Notes: generated by a model not told the origin, from the letters alone. Positions 11,501 through 23,670 are shown, numbered from the stretch's first letter. The stretch is 60,000 nt of DNA from Strigamia acuminata (GCA_949358305.1 OX442315.1:35740427-35800426), one strand, 5' to 3'. Numbers and translations are program-made.

Positions 11501-13526
11501 ATTTCATCAAAAAAATTTCAAAATTTCATTAAAAAATTTCAAATTTCTGACTGGTGTACAGCGTTTAAACAACTTTTGCCATCGTACTAAACAAACAAAC
11601 AAACGCTATGTGTCTTCACAATTGACAATTTTATCCCAACTTATTGATAAGAAGTTAAAAGCAAATATTGCAATCTTACTCAAGAAAGACGGCACATGCA
11701 AAAAGATAAATCGAAATCCAGATAGCGAACAAATATTTATTTTGTAGTATTTCCTTTTGCATTACCATATAATAATCCGTTTTGCGGTATTTTCTTTTGC
11801 GCTAATTGATTTGCCAAATTCATCCTGTGTAAATTAATTTAATAGTCAGAGAATCTGTGCCAAGTATTGATGAAAATATAAACTGACGTTCAATACCAAT
11901 ATTATGATGTAATGTTTTATAATTAATGGACAAAGTGATTGCTTTTTCTATTTCCTTATTAATTTCGTTTGATCCTCTAATGTTGCAGGTGATAGAAGCG
12001 GCCGAAATGGCAAACGCTCACGAGTTTATAATCAATTTTCCGAAAGGATACGCGACCGTGTTGGGCGAACGGGGAGTGACCGTTTCGGGCGGACAGAAAC
12101 AAAGAATTGCGATCGCACGTGCCTTTTTAAAGAATCCTGCTATTTTGATATTGGATGAAGCAACTAGGTTGAATGGAAAATGTTGGAGTGACATTAAAAT
12201 TTTGATTATTGATGTTTTTGATGTTTTTAATAGCGCTTTAGACGCAGAGTCAGAAAAAGTCGTGCAGTGTGCCTTGGATAAAATTGTAAAAGGTAATTTA
12301 AGGATGAGGAAGCTAGATTTGGCTTTTTTAGCATGGGACATCTGAAATGGAAGGAGTTTTAACGTGTAAAAACAATTTTTACACGCACAAATCAATTTTT
12401 TCACTTTAAAAATCGATTTTTACCCGTATAAATCAATTTTTACACGCACAAATCAATTTTTACACTTTGAAAATTGATTTTTACACGTATAATAAATCAA
12501 TTTTTACACTTAAAAATCAATTTTTACACTTAAAAATCAATTTTTACACTTAAAAATTAATTTTTATACATGAAAAATCAATTTTTACACATGAAAAATC
12601 GATTTTTACACTTTTAAAATCGGATTTTACATTTTAAAAATCGATTTTTACACTTTAAAAATCAACTTTTACACTTAAAAATCAAGATTACACTTAAAAA
12701 TAATTTTTATATATGAAAAATCGATTTTTACACTTTTAAAATCGGATTTTACATTTTAAAAATCGATTTTTACACTTAAAAATCAATTTTTACACTTAAA
12801 AATCAATTTTTACACTTAAAAATTAATTTTTATACATGAAAATCAATTTTTCCACCTTAGAAATCGTTTTTACACATAAGAATCAGTCTTTACACGAAAA
12901 AAAATCAGTCTTTACACGAAAAAAAATCAGTCTTTACACTTAAAATCAAATTTCAATTTTTTTAAAAAAAGTTCAAAGGTCATTTAACTCAATTAAATTA
13001 AAAATTACAAATATCAATTTTTCCCAAATAAAATAAATTTTGGCTAAATAAAATAAATTTTAAAATTAAGAAAAAGCAATTCCTTCATTCATTCTTACAA
13101 ATGCCTGAAAAATCTATTTATTTTGGTATTTTAATATACCGGTATTAGCCAATCAAATAAGAGACAATTACGTAAGCTCTCCATCACGGTTCCGTCATTG
13201 GGAACAATCTTGCAAATATTTATTTTTATATTTGTCGTATATAGGAAGAACTGTACTCGTGATTGCGCACAGATTAAGTACAATTCAAAACGCTGACGTC
13301 ATCGCTGTGCTTGCTGATGGCATCGTAGCCGAGGTAGAAAATTATTCAATCCAAAGTGAATTAAATAATCCAATAAATAATTTCTTAGATGGGAACTCAC
13401 GAACAACTGAAGGCTTTAAAGGGTCTTTATTGGGATCTCATTAAACAACAACAAACAGTCGAAGAATTGAAAGCCAAAGGAAACAAAAAACAACCATCAC
13501 TACCACTACTACCGACATCAATTTAG
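8547..13526 (+). CDS. ABCB8: Mitochondrial ABC transporter, ABCB8 type
   Basis: This is a half-transporter of the mitochondrial inner membrane, the ATP-binding subunit of the mitoKATP channel in vertebrates. Exons are 8547-8870, 8932-9093, 9152-9297, 9352-9427, 9489-9629, 9691-9776, 9907-10004, 10058-10163, 10339-10604, 10668-10873, 11989-12167, 12234-12292, 13245-13333 and 13389-13526. They total 2076 bases, or 691 residues. The amino terminus is basic and suits mitochondrial import. The membrane domain carries ABCB8-type [19 protein letters not shown]. The nucleotide-binding domain has Walker A (GSGKST, split across exons 9 and 10), a Q-loop in [10 protein letters not shown], the signature VSGGQKQR, Walker B ILILDEAT and the H-loop IAHR. 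The first exon start is the least certain point, because an upstream in-frame ATG exists. Intron 8 has GC-AG ends, and introns 10 and 12 hold minisatellites. Confidence 0.94.
10164..10338 (+). other. GC-AG intron in ABCB8
   Basis: The exon ends in CAAAG followed by GCAATA, and the next exon starts after TTTTAG at 10339. Only this boundary keeps the family sequence QTIQRSLGQLS in frame. No GT lies close enough to serve instead. Confidence 0.8.
10905..11548. repeat. 20-bp minisatellite in ABCB8 intron 10
   Basis: About 30 copies of a 20-base unit of the form TTACAAAATTTCATCAAAAA run head to tail. The register is exact over several hundred bases in the middle and degenerate at both ends, where TTTC replaces TTAC. 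It makes up more than half of the intron between the Walker A exon and the signature exon. Confidence 0.95.
12362..12935. repeat. 20-bp AT-rich minisatellite in ABCB8 intron 12
   Basis: The array is built on a unit close to TTTTTACACTTAAAAATCAA, with many variants (ACACG, ATACATG, TCGA). Each unit contains an AAAAATCRATTTTT dyad, so single strands could fold. The period is again near 20 bases but the sequence differs from the intron 10 array. Confidence 0.9.
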
Positions 13527-15396
13527 GTAACAATTGTGCGGTTTTATCACACGGTGGCGCTATTTATCTGTACATACAAAAAATAAAATAAAAAAAACCT
13601 TTTGTTAATGTTTATTGCATAAAAATGACGAAATAAATGAATATTTTGGCAAAGATTTCTATGTACCTCAATAAAAACGTGGCAATTATTATTTTTATTC
13701 GCAAATCAAACAATGTGTCATGTGTGACGTAACCGGAAGTCAATTGATGGACAAGAAACCTGCCTGCTAGCAATGGAACTATCAGGTTTGTTGGCACACG
13801 CACACGGTGGCCAAGTTGGTGAATTATCGCGTCGCAGGTTTGCGGGAAGAAAACACACAACTGCCTAGCGAAAAACTGCCGTCAGAAACCACATTTTAAA
13901 CCGAGGTATTGTATCTATTTTTAATTTTAAACATTTGGGCTGGAAAATTCTAATCGCGAGCCAAATTGCAAGGCCAAGGCCGCTGACTTCGGCGCGCACA
14001 GAGCGGCATGGTTTTCCAATTCGGCTCGTCTAGCCGCAGACCTGTATTCCGATGCAATTTCATTTCATTTTTTAAAAAATTGCGTTGAAATCAACGAAAA
14101 ACGACGAAAAAACTAACGATTTATCGTTTTTGTTAGGAATTCCGATTACTTTTCTTGTATCTTGTAATTTGCTTTTGTTAATCGTATCTAAAAACATCTA
14201 AAAATAGGACGGAACAATGGTCAGAAAGCATGGGGGAGTGTTAACAGGGGGTTTGTTTTGTTGTGTTTTGTTGTAGTAGATTTTGCTCGCTCGTTATTGG
14301 TGGAGACAGAAATTTCGGTTTTTCTTCGCAAAATCAGTTGCGGGCAAGTTTTAAACCGATGAATTGCTTCCACGGAACTTTTTCCCAACTGATTTCAAAT
14401 GTTAGGTTAAGTAATAGCGAAATTTAACCTTGAAAATCATGTAACAAATCGCAGTGACGGCAGACGGGTCAACGAGTTATTGGTTCAAATGACACCAAAT
14501 GAATCATTCACTATTTAGGTCAACGATTGATTCAGTCGATAACGACTATGATTATCGTTTGAAACACTTTTACTCCTTTTTTAAATCTTTTTAAAACTGG
14601 ATTTTCTTTAAAAACTCGTTTCGTGTCCAAAAAAATTAAAAAATATTTTAAAAAATTGCGGAGCAATAACCTAGAAGCGTCGAAATATATAAAATTAATT
14701 ACTTAAATGCAATTATTTGAATTCTGAGAAAATGGTGTGACAAAGGGTGATTTTGGAAACATGATGACGTAGTGGGGAAGGTTCGCTCTGGTGACAGAAT
14801 AGTGAATCAGGCATTTTCTCCGCTATCCCTAGCAACGAAGTAACGAGGAGCGAGCGATACTGGTGAAAACTAGTTCTCGTCAGACTAAAAACTCAGACGT
14901 TGCTATAGGGTAATCAAGAAATCAAGTTTTTGTCCGCTTTTATTACATCGCCATGTTGTAGACGACGTATTTGGTATGTTGATTGCATCGGTTTAATTCA
15001 ATCTCTCGGTGTGTTTGTGCGAAAGCACGGACATGTTTATATCTTTTGTTTACACCATATTTTATCTATTTTTTTTTTTTTTTTTTTTTTTTTATAATAT
15101 TGAATTATATTATAATATATACAAATGTGTTATTTATTCAACGCAAAATGCAGTTTTTTTTTTTTCTTGGATTTTTTTTATTTTGTGTTTAGAAATGGCC
15201 GAAGATTGCGACGATTATCGTGTTTATTGCCAAATGGTGGAAAGCTGTTTTTTTTTTTTTAAATTTAATTAATTAATGTTTATGGTGTTTATTTTATGAA
15301 GAGATATCATTTGATTGCCATGTTTATTTTCATTTCTTATTTCTTTTTTTTTTAAATGTAATATTGATCGAATTTTGTGACGAAATTTGGCCGCGG

Positions 15397-15480
15397 CGAT
15401 TGCACGGGGAATGGGCTGCACGCCGGCCGCTTTCGATACATCTTGTTCGGCCGAGCTGAAATCGATTCCCCGTGCTATCG
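15397..15480 (+). other. 84-base hairpin-forming sequence
   Basis: The arms 15397-15412 and 15465-15480 pair as 4 bp, one T-T mismatch, then 11 bp (GCACGGGGAAT with ATTCCCCGTGC). Inside, CGGCCG at 15424-15429 can pair with CGGCCG at 15448-15453, leaving an 18-base loop. The pairing is seen directly. Whether it acts as RNA is unknown, and it also lies within a short open frame. Confidence 0.45.
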
Positions 15481-15626
15481 ATTTAGTCGAATTCACGAAG
15501 CAAATTCGCTCGAGAGTAAAATTGCGATCAAAATATAGATTCAATTCGTTAAAAAATTACATAAAAACAATCGTTTTAATGGCAACCGAACATCGTTCAC
15601 GTTCTAACCGCTTAAAACGACGTTAA
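15411..15626 (+). CDS. Possible small open frame with MGC start
   Basis: From the ATG at 15411 a frame of 71 codons stays open to TAA. The product would start MGCTPAAF, which resembles an N-myristoylation plus palmitoylation signal, and it ends in a basic tail (RSRSNRLKRR). I do not recognise the family. No AG acceptor lies just upstream, so it would have to be translated from its own ATG. It may be a leader frame of the IVNS1ABP transcript, an independent small gene, or chance; its base composition is more GC-rich than its surroundings. Confidence is low. Confidence 0.25.
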   Translation: MGCTPAAFDTSCSAELKSIPRAIDLVEFTKQIRSRVKLRSKYRFNSLKNYIKTIVLMATEHRSRSNRLKRR

Positions 15627-15830
15627 AACGAAAAATTATTTGTAATTTTAGAAATATAGAACCAAATTTTTTTTTTTTTATAAATGTAAGCAAACCTAAC
15701 AATAGATCATTGTGATCTTACGTTTCAAGTTCGATGTAATTTAAATAATTTTTTTAAAGGTGAAAAACGAAAAAATTAAAAAAAATTATAATTTATTTAT
15801 CTTTTTAGTTTGATCATTTTCGGTAGAGCA

Positions 15831-18800
15831 ATGGACGATTTGGAGCAGACAAAAGCGGTGCTGGTGTTCGAAGACAAGGACTACATGAGCAGCACGTTGC
15901 GCAACCTAAACGTGCTCCGACAGAACCGCCAATTTTGCGATGTTGTTCTCCAGATCGGCAAATCGGAAGTGCACGCTCACCGAGCCGTTTTGGCGTGCGC
16001 CAGTCCCTACTTCTTGGATTTGTTCACCACGAATGACGACAGTTTGCACGAGTTCCGGTGCAAATTGAACGGTGGATTCGAGAGAGAATCGTTCGAAAAA
16101 CTCGTCGATTATGCTTACACGGCACGGTAAGAACGAAAATTTTATTATTTATTTGCTTTTTTTAACGGGGCATCATGCAGGGTTTATTTTTTTGGGCTAG
16201 AATCTGCATGGTACATGGTGGTTTTTATTTTGGCTAAAACCTGCGTGATGCTTGGTGATAATAAATTTTATTGTTTTTAGGTTGGAAATAACGGAAGATC
16301 AGGTCAAAATAGTCTATATGACTGCGAAAAGGTTGAAAATGCATTCGGTTGTTCGTCAATGTGGTCGATTTTTGGCCGAAATGCTCAGTCCCGATAATTG
16401 TATCGGTATTCGGTCGATTCCCGGCGTGAGTTTGGACACCGAACTGATCACTAAAGTCGATGCATTCATCCAGAGAGAGGTAATTACATTTTACACGATT
16501 ACAAAGTGGGTAATAGATTTAATTAATTAATTTTTTCAGATGGGAAATGTGGTTAAATGCAAGGAATTATTGCAATTGCCCGGTGTTCAAGTCGAAATTC
16601 TGCAAAAGCATCGCAAGAAAGTCGACACGATGAACGAGCGACATCTATGCGAGTTGGTAATCGATTGGATCAAACAACACGTCGAAGATGACGCTCTCAC
16701 AATTGATTTGCTCACTGAAAAAGTAATCGAAAAACGAAGCAAAATATGGAAAAATTGATTTAAAATAATTAAATGTTTTTGAAATAAGGTTCACATGCTA
16801 TACATCGAGAACGACAACACGTTGCGCGATTGCAACGAGATTCAAAACGGTGACGCGAACGATTCGGAAATAATTCAGGACTACAAACGAATGAGCAAGA
16901 AAATGCACGCGCCAAATAACAAACTACGCAAAAAGAACTCCGCTCAAGCTCCATCGAAACCGAGGCAACTGCTCTATTCGCGGTCCTCGACCGATGTCGT
17001 CACCACCATTCCTGATCCAGACGAAATTAACTGGAAACTCGTTTCGTATTGCAACACCGGAGGTTTTTAATAATTAAATAATTTGATTTATTTTAAATTT
17101 AATATTTTTTTTGTGCTAAATTGCAGACTACAGCATAATGGCGATTGCGACTGTGTTCGGGCGATTAGCTCGACTGTCGGTCATGATGCGTCTTAATTCC
17201 TCAAACGACCATCCAACATCTATCTCCTGCAATGGTGACTTGTCCGAAAAACTGCACGACACCTACCGGATGCTGCCCCCAATGAGTTCCGCTCGCTGCG
17301 CGGTCGGAGCGGCCGAATTGAACGGCCAGTTGCTCGTGTGTGGTACGTTGGAATTGAATAAAATTTTTTATTTTTATTTTTAAATTTTTTTTGTAATTGC
17401 AGGCGGTTACGACAGAGGCGAATGCTTGAAATCGGTTCAATTCTACAACCCATCGACGAATGTGTGGCTGGAATTGCCGGCGATGAATCATTCCCGCGGT
17501 CGGTTCGATCTGACGGTGATCGGCGAGAAGGCGTTCGCCGTGGGCGGCAGCGATGGACACCACGAGCTGGCGTCGGTGGAATATTTCGATTTAGCTTCGT
17601 CTAAATGGAAGAAAGTTTCCCCGCTCCCAACCGCTCGATCGAATGCAGGCAAGTGTCGTTCGACGCGGTTCAAAATACAAAATTTGGGCTTTTATTGATT
17701 CTGTCGATGTAAATGCAAAGAAAACTATATAGGAGACAGACAAATGTGTTTCGGTTGTGGGTGATTTTTTTATATTTTTGTTTGTAATTTATTTTTCCAG
17801 TGATGTTTGTGTTGTTAGCAAACGATGGGTAAGTTGTATACTTACTTCTAATGCTTAATACTCGCTTAAATTAATGATTAATTGAAATTATTAAGAGACT
17901 TTCTTGTTGTTACTGAAATGTGCAAGCTGATGATGCCCTAGCGAACTGTTTGGACTTACCTACTATGTCTTATCCGGTTTTTTTCTCCCTTTCTGTTTTC
18001 AGGTGGCTGAAGTAGGTTGAACAAATCATCACTGTGCGTGGCTTCGGTGAGAGAATTGAGAGCAATCGGAGAAAATGGCAGGCACTGCTTCAGTTGCTGC
18101 AGTTCATGTGGGCTAAGCTTCCTCTTCCAGGCCTACAACACCCATATAATTAGACAACCCGGTCCGGTGCAGGGTCCAGATTGATACCAATATTGTTATA
18201 TGAGAGAAACACGATTTGTTATTCCTACTGGATTTAATTTAAATATTTACAGCTAGTTCTGTATTTTTGTTAGTTAAAGTGAGGTACGTGGCGGATTTTT
18301 TCTGCCTGAAAATGGATTTTTTTTTTCTTTAATTTTTTAATTATTTTTATTTTTTTTTTAATTGGAAATATTCGTAGGGGTGCATGAATGGTCCATTTTT
18401 AGTTTTTGGGTTTTATTTAATTTTTATTTTGTTTTATTTTATTTTATTTTATTTTTTTCATGAGTAAAAATAATTTTCTCCCTTAATAGTGCATAATGGG
18501 GACATTTTGTCGATGTACACATCATCGCCGTCAATCACAGCACTTTGTAATATTTTCAGAGTGCTTCTAATGAATTCCTCGACCGATGTATTTCCCGATT
18601 CTAGCAAACTACTGTTGGATAATTATTTTGTTTAAAACGAAAAGATAAGAAAGAAAAAAAAGAAAGGAGGAAAAAATACTTAAAAGAACAAAATGGCCGT
18701 TTTCTAAATTTGTTATTTATGTTTTTCTTTTATTTTTTGATTTGTTTTGATTAGAAGGGGAGCTTTTGTTGTTAATAATTTGCTATGATACTTGTCATCC

Positions 18801-19786
18801 AAGTTTTAATTTTCTATTTTTCAACACTTGTTTTGTGTGTTCGACCAAGCAGTTATTGCTCATGATTTCCTTTTTTTTCAGGTGTTTGCAGTTTGGATGG
18901 AAAAGTTTATTGCTTCGGTGGCTGGAATGGCCAAGTCGGAATCAAGCGTTGCGACCAGTACGATCTCGCGGCGAACCGGTGGTCGGAAGTCGCTTCGATG
19001 ACAGTCGGTGAGTTGAAAGATAATTCAGATTTTCATTTAAATTTTAAATTTGTATTTTTTTAATTTCCAGGACGTTATCAAGCCGGTGTTTGTGCCTTAA
19101 AGGGATATATCTATGCTGTCGGTGGATGCGATTCGTGGAATTGTCTCAATTTAGTCGAGCGATACGATCCTGAATTGAACAGCTGGGTGTTCGTGGCTCC
19201 TCTGCACACTGCTAGAAGGGGTTGCGGTGTGGCTGCTTATAATGGTACATGGTTTTTGCAATTTTTTTGTCTAAAAACATAACTTTTGCATATAAAAAGT
19301 ACTTTTTGGGCCTAAAAAATGTATTTTTTACACATGAATTTCAACTTTTTGATCTAAAAACTGCTTTTTAGGCCTAAAAAAATGTATTTTTACACATGAA
19401 TTTCAGCTTTTTGATGTAAAAAGTGAATTTTAACATATAATTTTAATTTGTTGGTCTTAAAATTGCAAAATTTATTTATTGTGACATTATTTGGCATTGT
19501 AGGTAAACTGTACACGGTCGGTGGAACGGACGGGACCCATTCGCTATGCAGCGTGGAAATCTACGACCCCGAAACAAACACGTGGAGTCCGGGACCAAGT
19601 TTGACGAGCTGTCGCGCCAACGTGGGCGTGGCGGTGGTTGGAATGAGATTGTTTGCTGTCGGTGGGTTCACGGGCAAAACCTTTCTAAATTCCATCGAAT
19701 ACCTCGATCCACAGACCAACGAATGGACAACGTTTACCACCATTTTGGAAGCACCTCCATTCCAGCCGGTCAAAGAAAATATTTAA
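15831..19786 (+). CDS. IVNS1ABP: BTB-BACK-Kelch protein, influenza NS1A-binding-protein homologue
   Basis: Members act as Cullin-3 substrate adaptors and actin- or splicing-associated proteins. Exons are 15831-16126, 16281-16479, 16540-16722, 16789-17062, 17127-17342, 17403-17648, 18882-19007, 19071-19244 and 19503-19786. They total 1998 bases, or 665 residues. The BTB domain has QFCDVVLQIG and HAHRAVLACASPYFLDLF. A BACK domain follows, then a polar linker, then six Kelch blades with repeated double glycines (for example VCGGYDRGECLKSVQFYNP, VGGCDSWNCLNLVERYDP, VGGFTGKTFLNSIEYLDP). The end EWTTFTTI matches the EWSPYTKI close of the vertebrate protein, which separates it from ordinary KLHL proteins. 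The ATG at 15831 is chosen because it starts the conserved segment. Intron 6 (17649-18881) is long and has GC-AG ends. Confidence 0.92.
17649..18881 (+). other. Long GC-AG intron of the IVNS1ABP-like gene
   Basis: The donor is AG followed by GCAAGT, the best consensus for GC introns, and the acceptor is TTTTTTTTCAG at 18871-18881. The frame N-A-G-V-C-S-L-D is kept only with this boundary. The 1.2 kb interior has no open frame of note. Confidence 0.8.
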
Positions 19787-21858
19787 TAATAATTAGAAGA
19801 AGAAAAGTTTATTTTACCTTTCTCTGGCGCCCGCCGCGTAAAGAAACGCACGTTTGATTTGTCGCTCCAACGATCGATTCAAATATCAATTTTTTGGATA
19901 AAATTTTGCGGGGAATTCCAGTTCGGTTCGACTGTGATAATTTGCGACGATAAATAAATTTGAGAAATTTTGCTGGGAATTTTTTGTTAATTTTACCGTT
20001 CCCGACATTTCTATATATACAATGAAACTGCTTCTGGAAAAAACAACGTTCGAATTGCATTTATCGTGAAAACATCCAATTTTTTAAGATGGAGCGAAAA
20101 TCAAATCGATTTTTTGTATTTCTTTACCGAGCGGGACATTTTTGTTGTTTTTTTCTTTATTTTTTTTACACTAGTTCATAATATTCGAAAAAATATTGTT
20201 TTTCCTGTTTTCTTTATATATCGACTTTTTTCATACCGCCGGACAATGAAATTGGAATAAATAAATAAAGTAAATTAATTGAAAACCCCATTTTTGTTTT
20301 TTTGGATAGGATTTTTTCTTTTATACAAAATAGATGAAAATTTGAGGTACAATTGACTAATTTGATACTAATAAAGTGGTAAATAATATTGTTGAAGCTT
20401 TTTTTTCTCTCTCTTGGAAAAGTGCCTCTATTTTTGATACTTGTGAGAAATTTGTTTGTAATACTTGGGAAAAAAAATGCAAACGCAGATAATTGAGAAA
20501 AAAGAAATGTTTTTTCTCGCTTTTTTGTGTTTTATTTCTTATTCTGGAGATAAGAAACTTGAATTTATGCTCTTTTGTACAGAATTTGTGTGAAGCAAAG
20601 TTTAGATACGTAAACAAGTGCACATTGTTCTAATACTTTTAATTTTCCTTTTGATTTTTATCATTCCTCGATGACTGTAGTCATTTTCGACATTCCGTGT
20701 TTAAATGTATTGTATTTGATGTTTGTTTCACTCTGGAGACGTGTTTTCTTTTACTTTTCGATGCGATGTAGTTTCGACGTAATTTGAGATTCATTGCATA
20801 AGTAATGGTGATGGTAAATTTTGATTTGAATGTATTGGAATGTTTATGTGCATCTTAAATGTTGTAGTCATTTTTTATTGTAATAATATGTTACGAAATA
20901 ATTTTGTTTCTTGTGTCTTTACGCTTCGAAGAACACATGAAGAAAGACGAGAGAAAAATGAAATATAAAAAGAAAAAATGAGTTTTAAACAAAAGTTCTG
21001 GTTTATCAATGAAATATTTCTTATGAAACAGTACACAAACGTTTTTAACAACATTTTTTTAAATGTATTTAACTGTTGAGGTTTGAGCGTCGCTCTGGTG
21101 AGAATAACCGTTATTAACTGCCAGAGAAGCGTAACACAATTCCTTCACGTTGATTCCAAACAATAGCGATGCTTTTCCTCCCATAGCAACAGTCAACAGT
21201 CAGTCACGTGTTTGTGTTCTTCATTCCATTTCCAGGTTCTTTTCTCTCTCGGATCGTGCATTCGCGGTTGATATTTTTCATTATTTTCATTTCTTTTTCA
21301 ATCATATTCGTGAAAAGGTTTAATATTTTATTATGCATGACCAAGGAATTGAATTTCGATTGGATGGCTTGATTTTGGTTTGATTTAGTTTGAATTTTGG
21401 CTTGTGATAGAATTTAATGTTTTTGTATTTCTTCCTTCTATGGCTGATGTGGTATCTCGCCGGTGTTATTCTATTCTATGCTAGTTTAAATTTAATCTAT
21501 TCTTTTTTATAAGAGTGATTTAATTCGGTTTGATTTCCAAAATGTTGATGGTTTCTTTGAAAAATGATCCGTTTATTGTCTACATGTTTACATGTTTGGC
21601 GCCATTTTAGGCCTACTGTAGGCTTAGTTCGAATTCTATTTTCTTCTGTTTTATCAGATATGTGGCGGTTGAGTATTTATTTGGCAAGAATATTATTTGA
21701 TGCGCCTTTTGGAACTTTTTGGTTTTTTTGGTGGTTTTTCAAAGTTTCAAGTGTTTAGTTTAGGATTTGATTTCTAAAACCTGGTTTTTATTTTCAAAGT
21801 GATCAGTGGCTCAGAGGATGGTCATAAACTTCAAAAATGACATTTTCAAGCCAAAAAA

Positions 21859-22030
21859 ATGCATTTGCAGATGGAAAAAATGCATTTGCAGATGGAAAAA
21901 ATGCATTTGCAGATGGAAAAAATGCATTTGCAGATGGAAAAAGACATTTGCAGATAGATAAAATACAACTGCAGAGGAGAAATGCATTGCAGATGAAGAA
22001 ATGCATTTGTAGATTGCTTTTGCATTTGTA
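21859..22030. repeat. 21-bp tandem repeat
   Basis: Four perfect copies of a 21-base unit (ATGCATTTGCAGATGGAAAAA) lie at 21859-21942, followed by decayed copies to about 22030. Because the period is a multiple of three, both strands stay open across it. That explains the short open frames here, which are not taken as genes. Confidence 0.9.
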
Positions 22031-22302
22031 CTGATATTCCATCAATTTGTGTTTGATTGTCTCTCTATTTCTTGAGTAGTGGTATGAAGAATATTTTGAG
22101 GCAAAAATTGGAGTGTAGTTCTTAATCTTTCATGCTTTATACTGCCACATGGGCTGACATTCCAACTGAAATGATTTCTCTGAACGGACGGTATCTCTGA
22201 GAATTCTAATAAGGATAAGATTAAGTGAAATTGAAATCACTTCTTTCTTCAAACTGGCATCCTGGTTTTTCCAGTTTATCCACTTACTTTCACTTTAACT
22301 TA

Positions 22303-22440
22303 TGCAGTGGCAGTTTCTTCGTTAGCTTGAGTAATTTTTGGGATATTTCCAGTACAATTAAAAAAATAATAAATCCCCGATCAAGGAGAGGTTCCACGGT
22401 CAGTAACCATGGATGGTGATGGTGACCTGGCTCTGTGACG
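22303..22440. repeat. Dispersed repeat, copy 1
   Basis: The segment contains GCAGTGGCAGTTTCTTC, then GATATTTCCAGTA, then GAGGTTCCACGGTCAGTAACC. The last part recurs almost unchanged at about 23190-23245, and the first part recurs near 24168-24190. It is an unclassified interspersed repeat. Confidence 0.6.
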
Positions 22441-23111
22441 AACATGCCTCCGTCGCGGTTGCTCTCTTCCCAGTGTCTCCGTTGCTCTCGCTCTCTTCGT
22501 CTTCGTATATGATCTGATACCGCGATTCTATGCTCTCGGTGTCATCATCAATGCTTTGCTCCAACTCTCGTTCTCTCTGTTCAGCTCTTGAAAGCTGAGT
22601 TTGGTAGCATTTCGAATGGGATATTTTGGTGGTCCCCGTTTCTTTTACACTTCGCTCGAAAAATTTTATACTTCACTCGAAAAATTTCATATTTAAAAAA
22701 AAACGCACATCTACAGTTCACAAATTGAATGCATCTAGTGAAATATGAATCAAGACAGTCGCATACCTCTTTTGAAATTTAACCGTTGGTTCAGCAAAAC
22801 TTCATTAGATTGACTCGTGGCTTTCATACTAGAAAAAAATAAAGTAATAAATAAAATTAATTATCACGTGTTTAAATTTATTGCAGTTAAACAGCTTTGA
22901 AACAACCTCTGTTGTTTAAAATACTGTCTAAATCATGCATCAAATAGATCAAATAAATAGATCAAATAAAGAATTAGATAATTGGATTTGCAGTCCAACA
23001 AAGCAAATTAAATACAAACAATAAAGTATCTTAATTTCTGGAACAATACATTTAAATTATTGTTCACAAAAAGATATTATGATATTAATATTAATATATA
23101 TATTAATATAA

Positions 23112-23260
23112 TACTGGAAATATCCCAAAATTGCAATTATAAAAAAAATAATAAATTCCCAATTGAAGAACGGTTCGATTGGTTGAGGCGAGGTTCCACG
23201 GTCAGTAACCATGGATGGTGATGGTGACCTGGCTCTGTGATGAACATGCCCTCGTGGTTG
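23112..23260. repeat. Dispersed repeat, copy 2
   Basis: This matches copy 1 at 22340-22440, including AGGTTCCACGGTCAGTAACC and the following CATGGATGGTGATGG stretch. The TACTGGAAATATCCC piece appears again near 24240. No terminal repeats or target duplication could be defined. Confidence 0.55.
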
Positions 23261-23575
23261 GTCGCTCTCGCGCGGTCTTAGTAACTCGTATGGTCGTAAT
23301 TTAACTGGTAGCTGTCTTCTGTGCTCTGACACTTAAAGTGGTAAAAATAACAAACGGGTTTGTTATTTTTAAATTATAACAAAAAAATAACAAAAACAAA
23401 AAATAACAATTCTTCAGCAGAAAGAAATCAGCGAATTCAGAGAAAGAAATTATACAAAACATTTAGCAACGTATATAAAGTACAAATAATTGAAACGATT
23501 ATAAAAGTCACAACTGCGCAACCCAATCGTTGTCTAGGTTGGGGACACGGTTGGGGAGAGCTAGCCCGGTCCCTA

Positions 23576-23670
23576 ACGTAAGCAGCTTTTGAATAAGTGA
23601 ATCGCAATTAGGATTACGATTACGGTAACTGACAAATATAAAATATATATTTAATTTTTTTAATGGATTT
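23576..23670 (+). pseudogene. Relic of the family leader region
   Basis: The stretch beginning GTAAGCAGCTTTTGAATAAG and running through ATTAGGATTACGATTACGG matches the leader found about 200 bases or more upstream of the start codon in every array unit. No coding part is attached, so it is an isolated fragment. Confidence 0.75.

Larger units (their letters stand above)
13527..15830. other. Spacer and 5' region of the IVNS1ABP-like gene
   Basis: ABCB8 ends with AATAAA-type signals near 13580-13592. The remainder has no confident gene. A relatively GC-rich stretch at 13960-14040 and an inverted CCAAT-like ATTGG near 14299 could belong to the IVNS1ABP promoter. Long T runs occur at 15060-15095 and 15150-15180. 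A CTTTTTAG acceptor at about 15801-15808 shows that the coding start lies in a spliced exon, so at least one leader exon is somewhere in this stretch. Confidence 0.5.
19787..23575. other. Gene-poor spacer after IVNS1ABP
   Basis: The IVNS1ABP 3' UTR probably ends near AATAAATAAATAAA at 20256-20269. The rest is AT-rich with no coding region that I can support. It holds the 21-bp array at 21859 and one half of a dispersed repeat pair. Confidence 0.5.

Noticed and set aside
10905-11548. Regular repeats resembling a CRISPR array
   Set aside because: The units are directly adjacent without unique spacers, AT-only in character, and lie in an intron of an animal gene.
15300-15390. U12-type AT-AC intron leading into the 15387 frame
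   Set aside because: The donor and branch site do not match the U12 consensus, and the implied exon has no support.
15399-15420. Hairpin arm shares ATTGCAC with the miR-25/92 seed
   Set aside because: Seven bases match by chance easily, the arm is on the opposite side from the known family, and the remainder does not match.
17926-18006. Possible C/D box snoRNA in IVNS1ABP intron 6 (TGATGA ... CTGA)
   Set aside because: The boxes are present, but the flanking bases do not form a terminal stem and no internal C'/D' pair is convincing.
21803-22045. Open frames across the 21-bp array on both strands
   Set aside because: They are products of a repeat period divisible by three, with no start context or homology.
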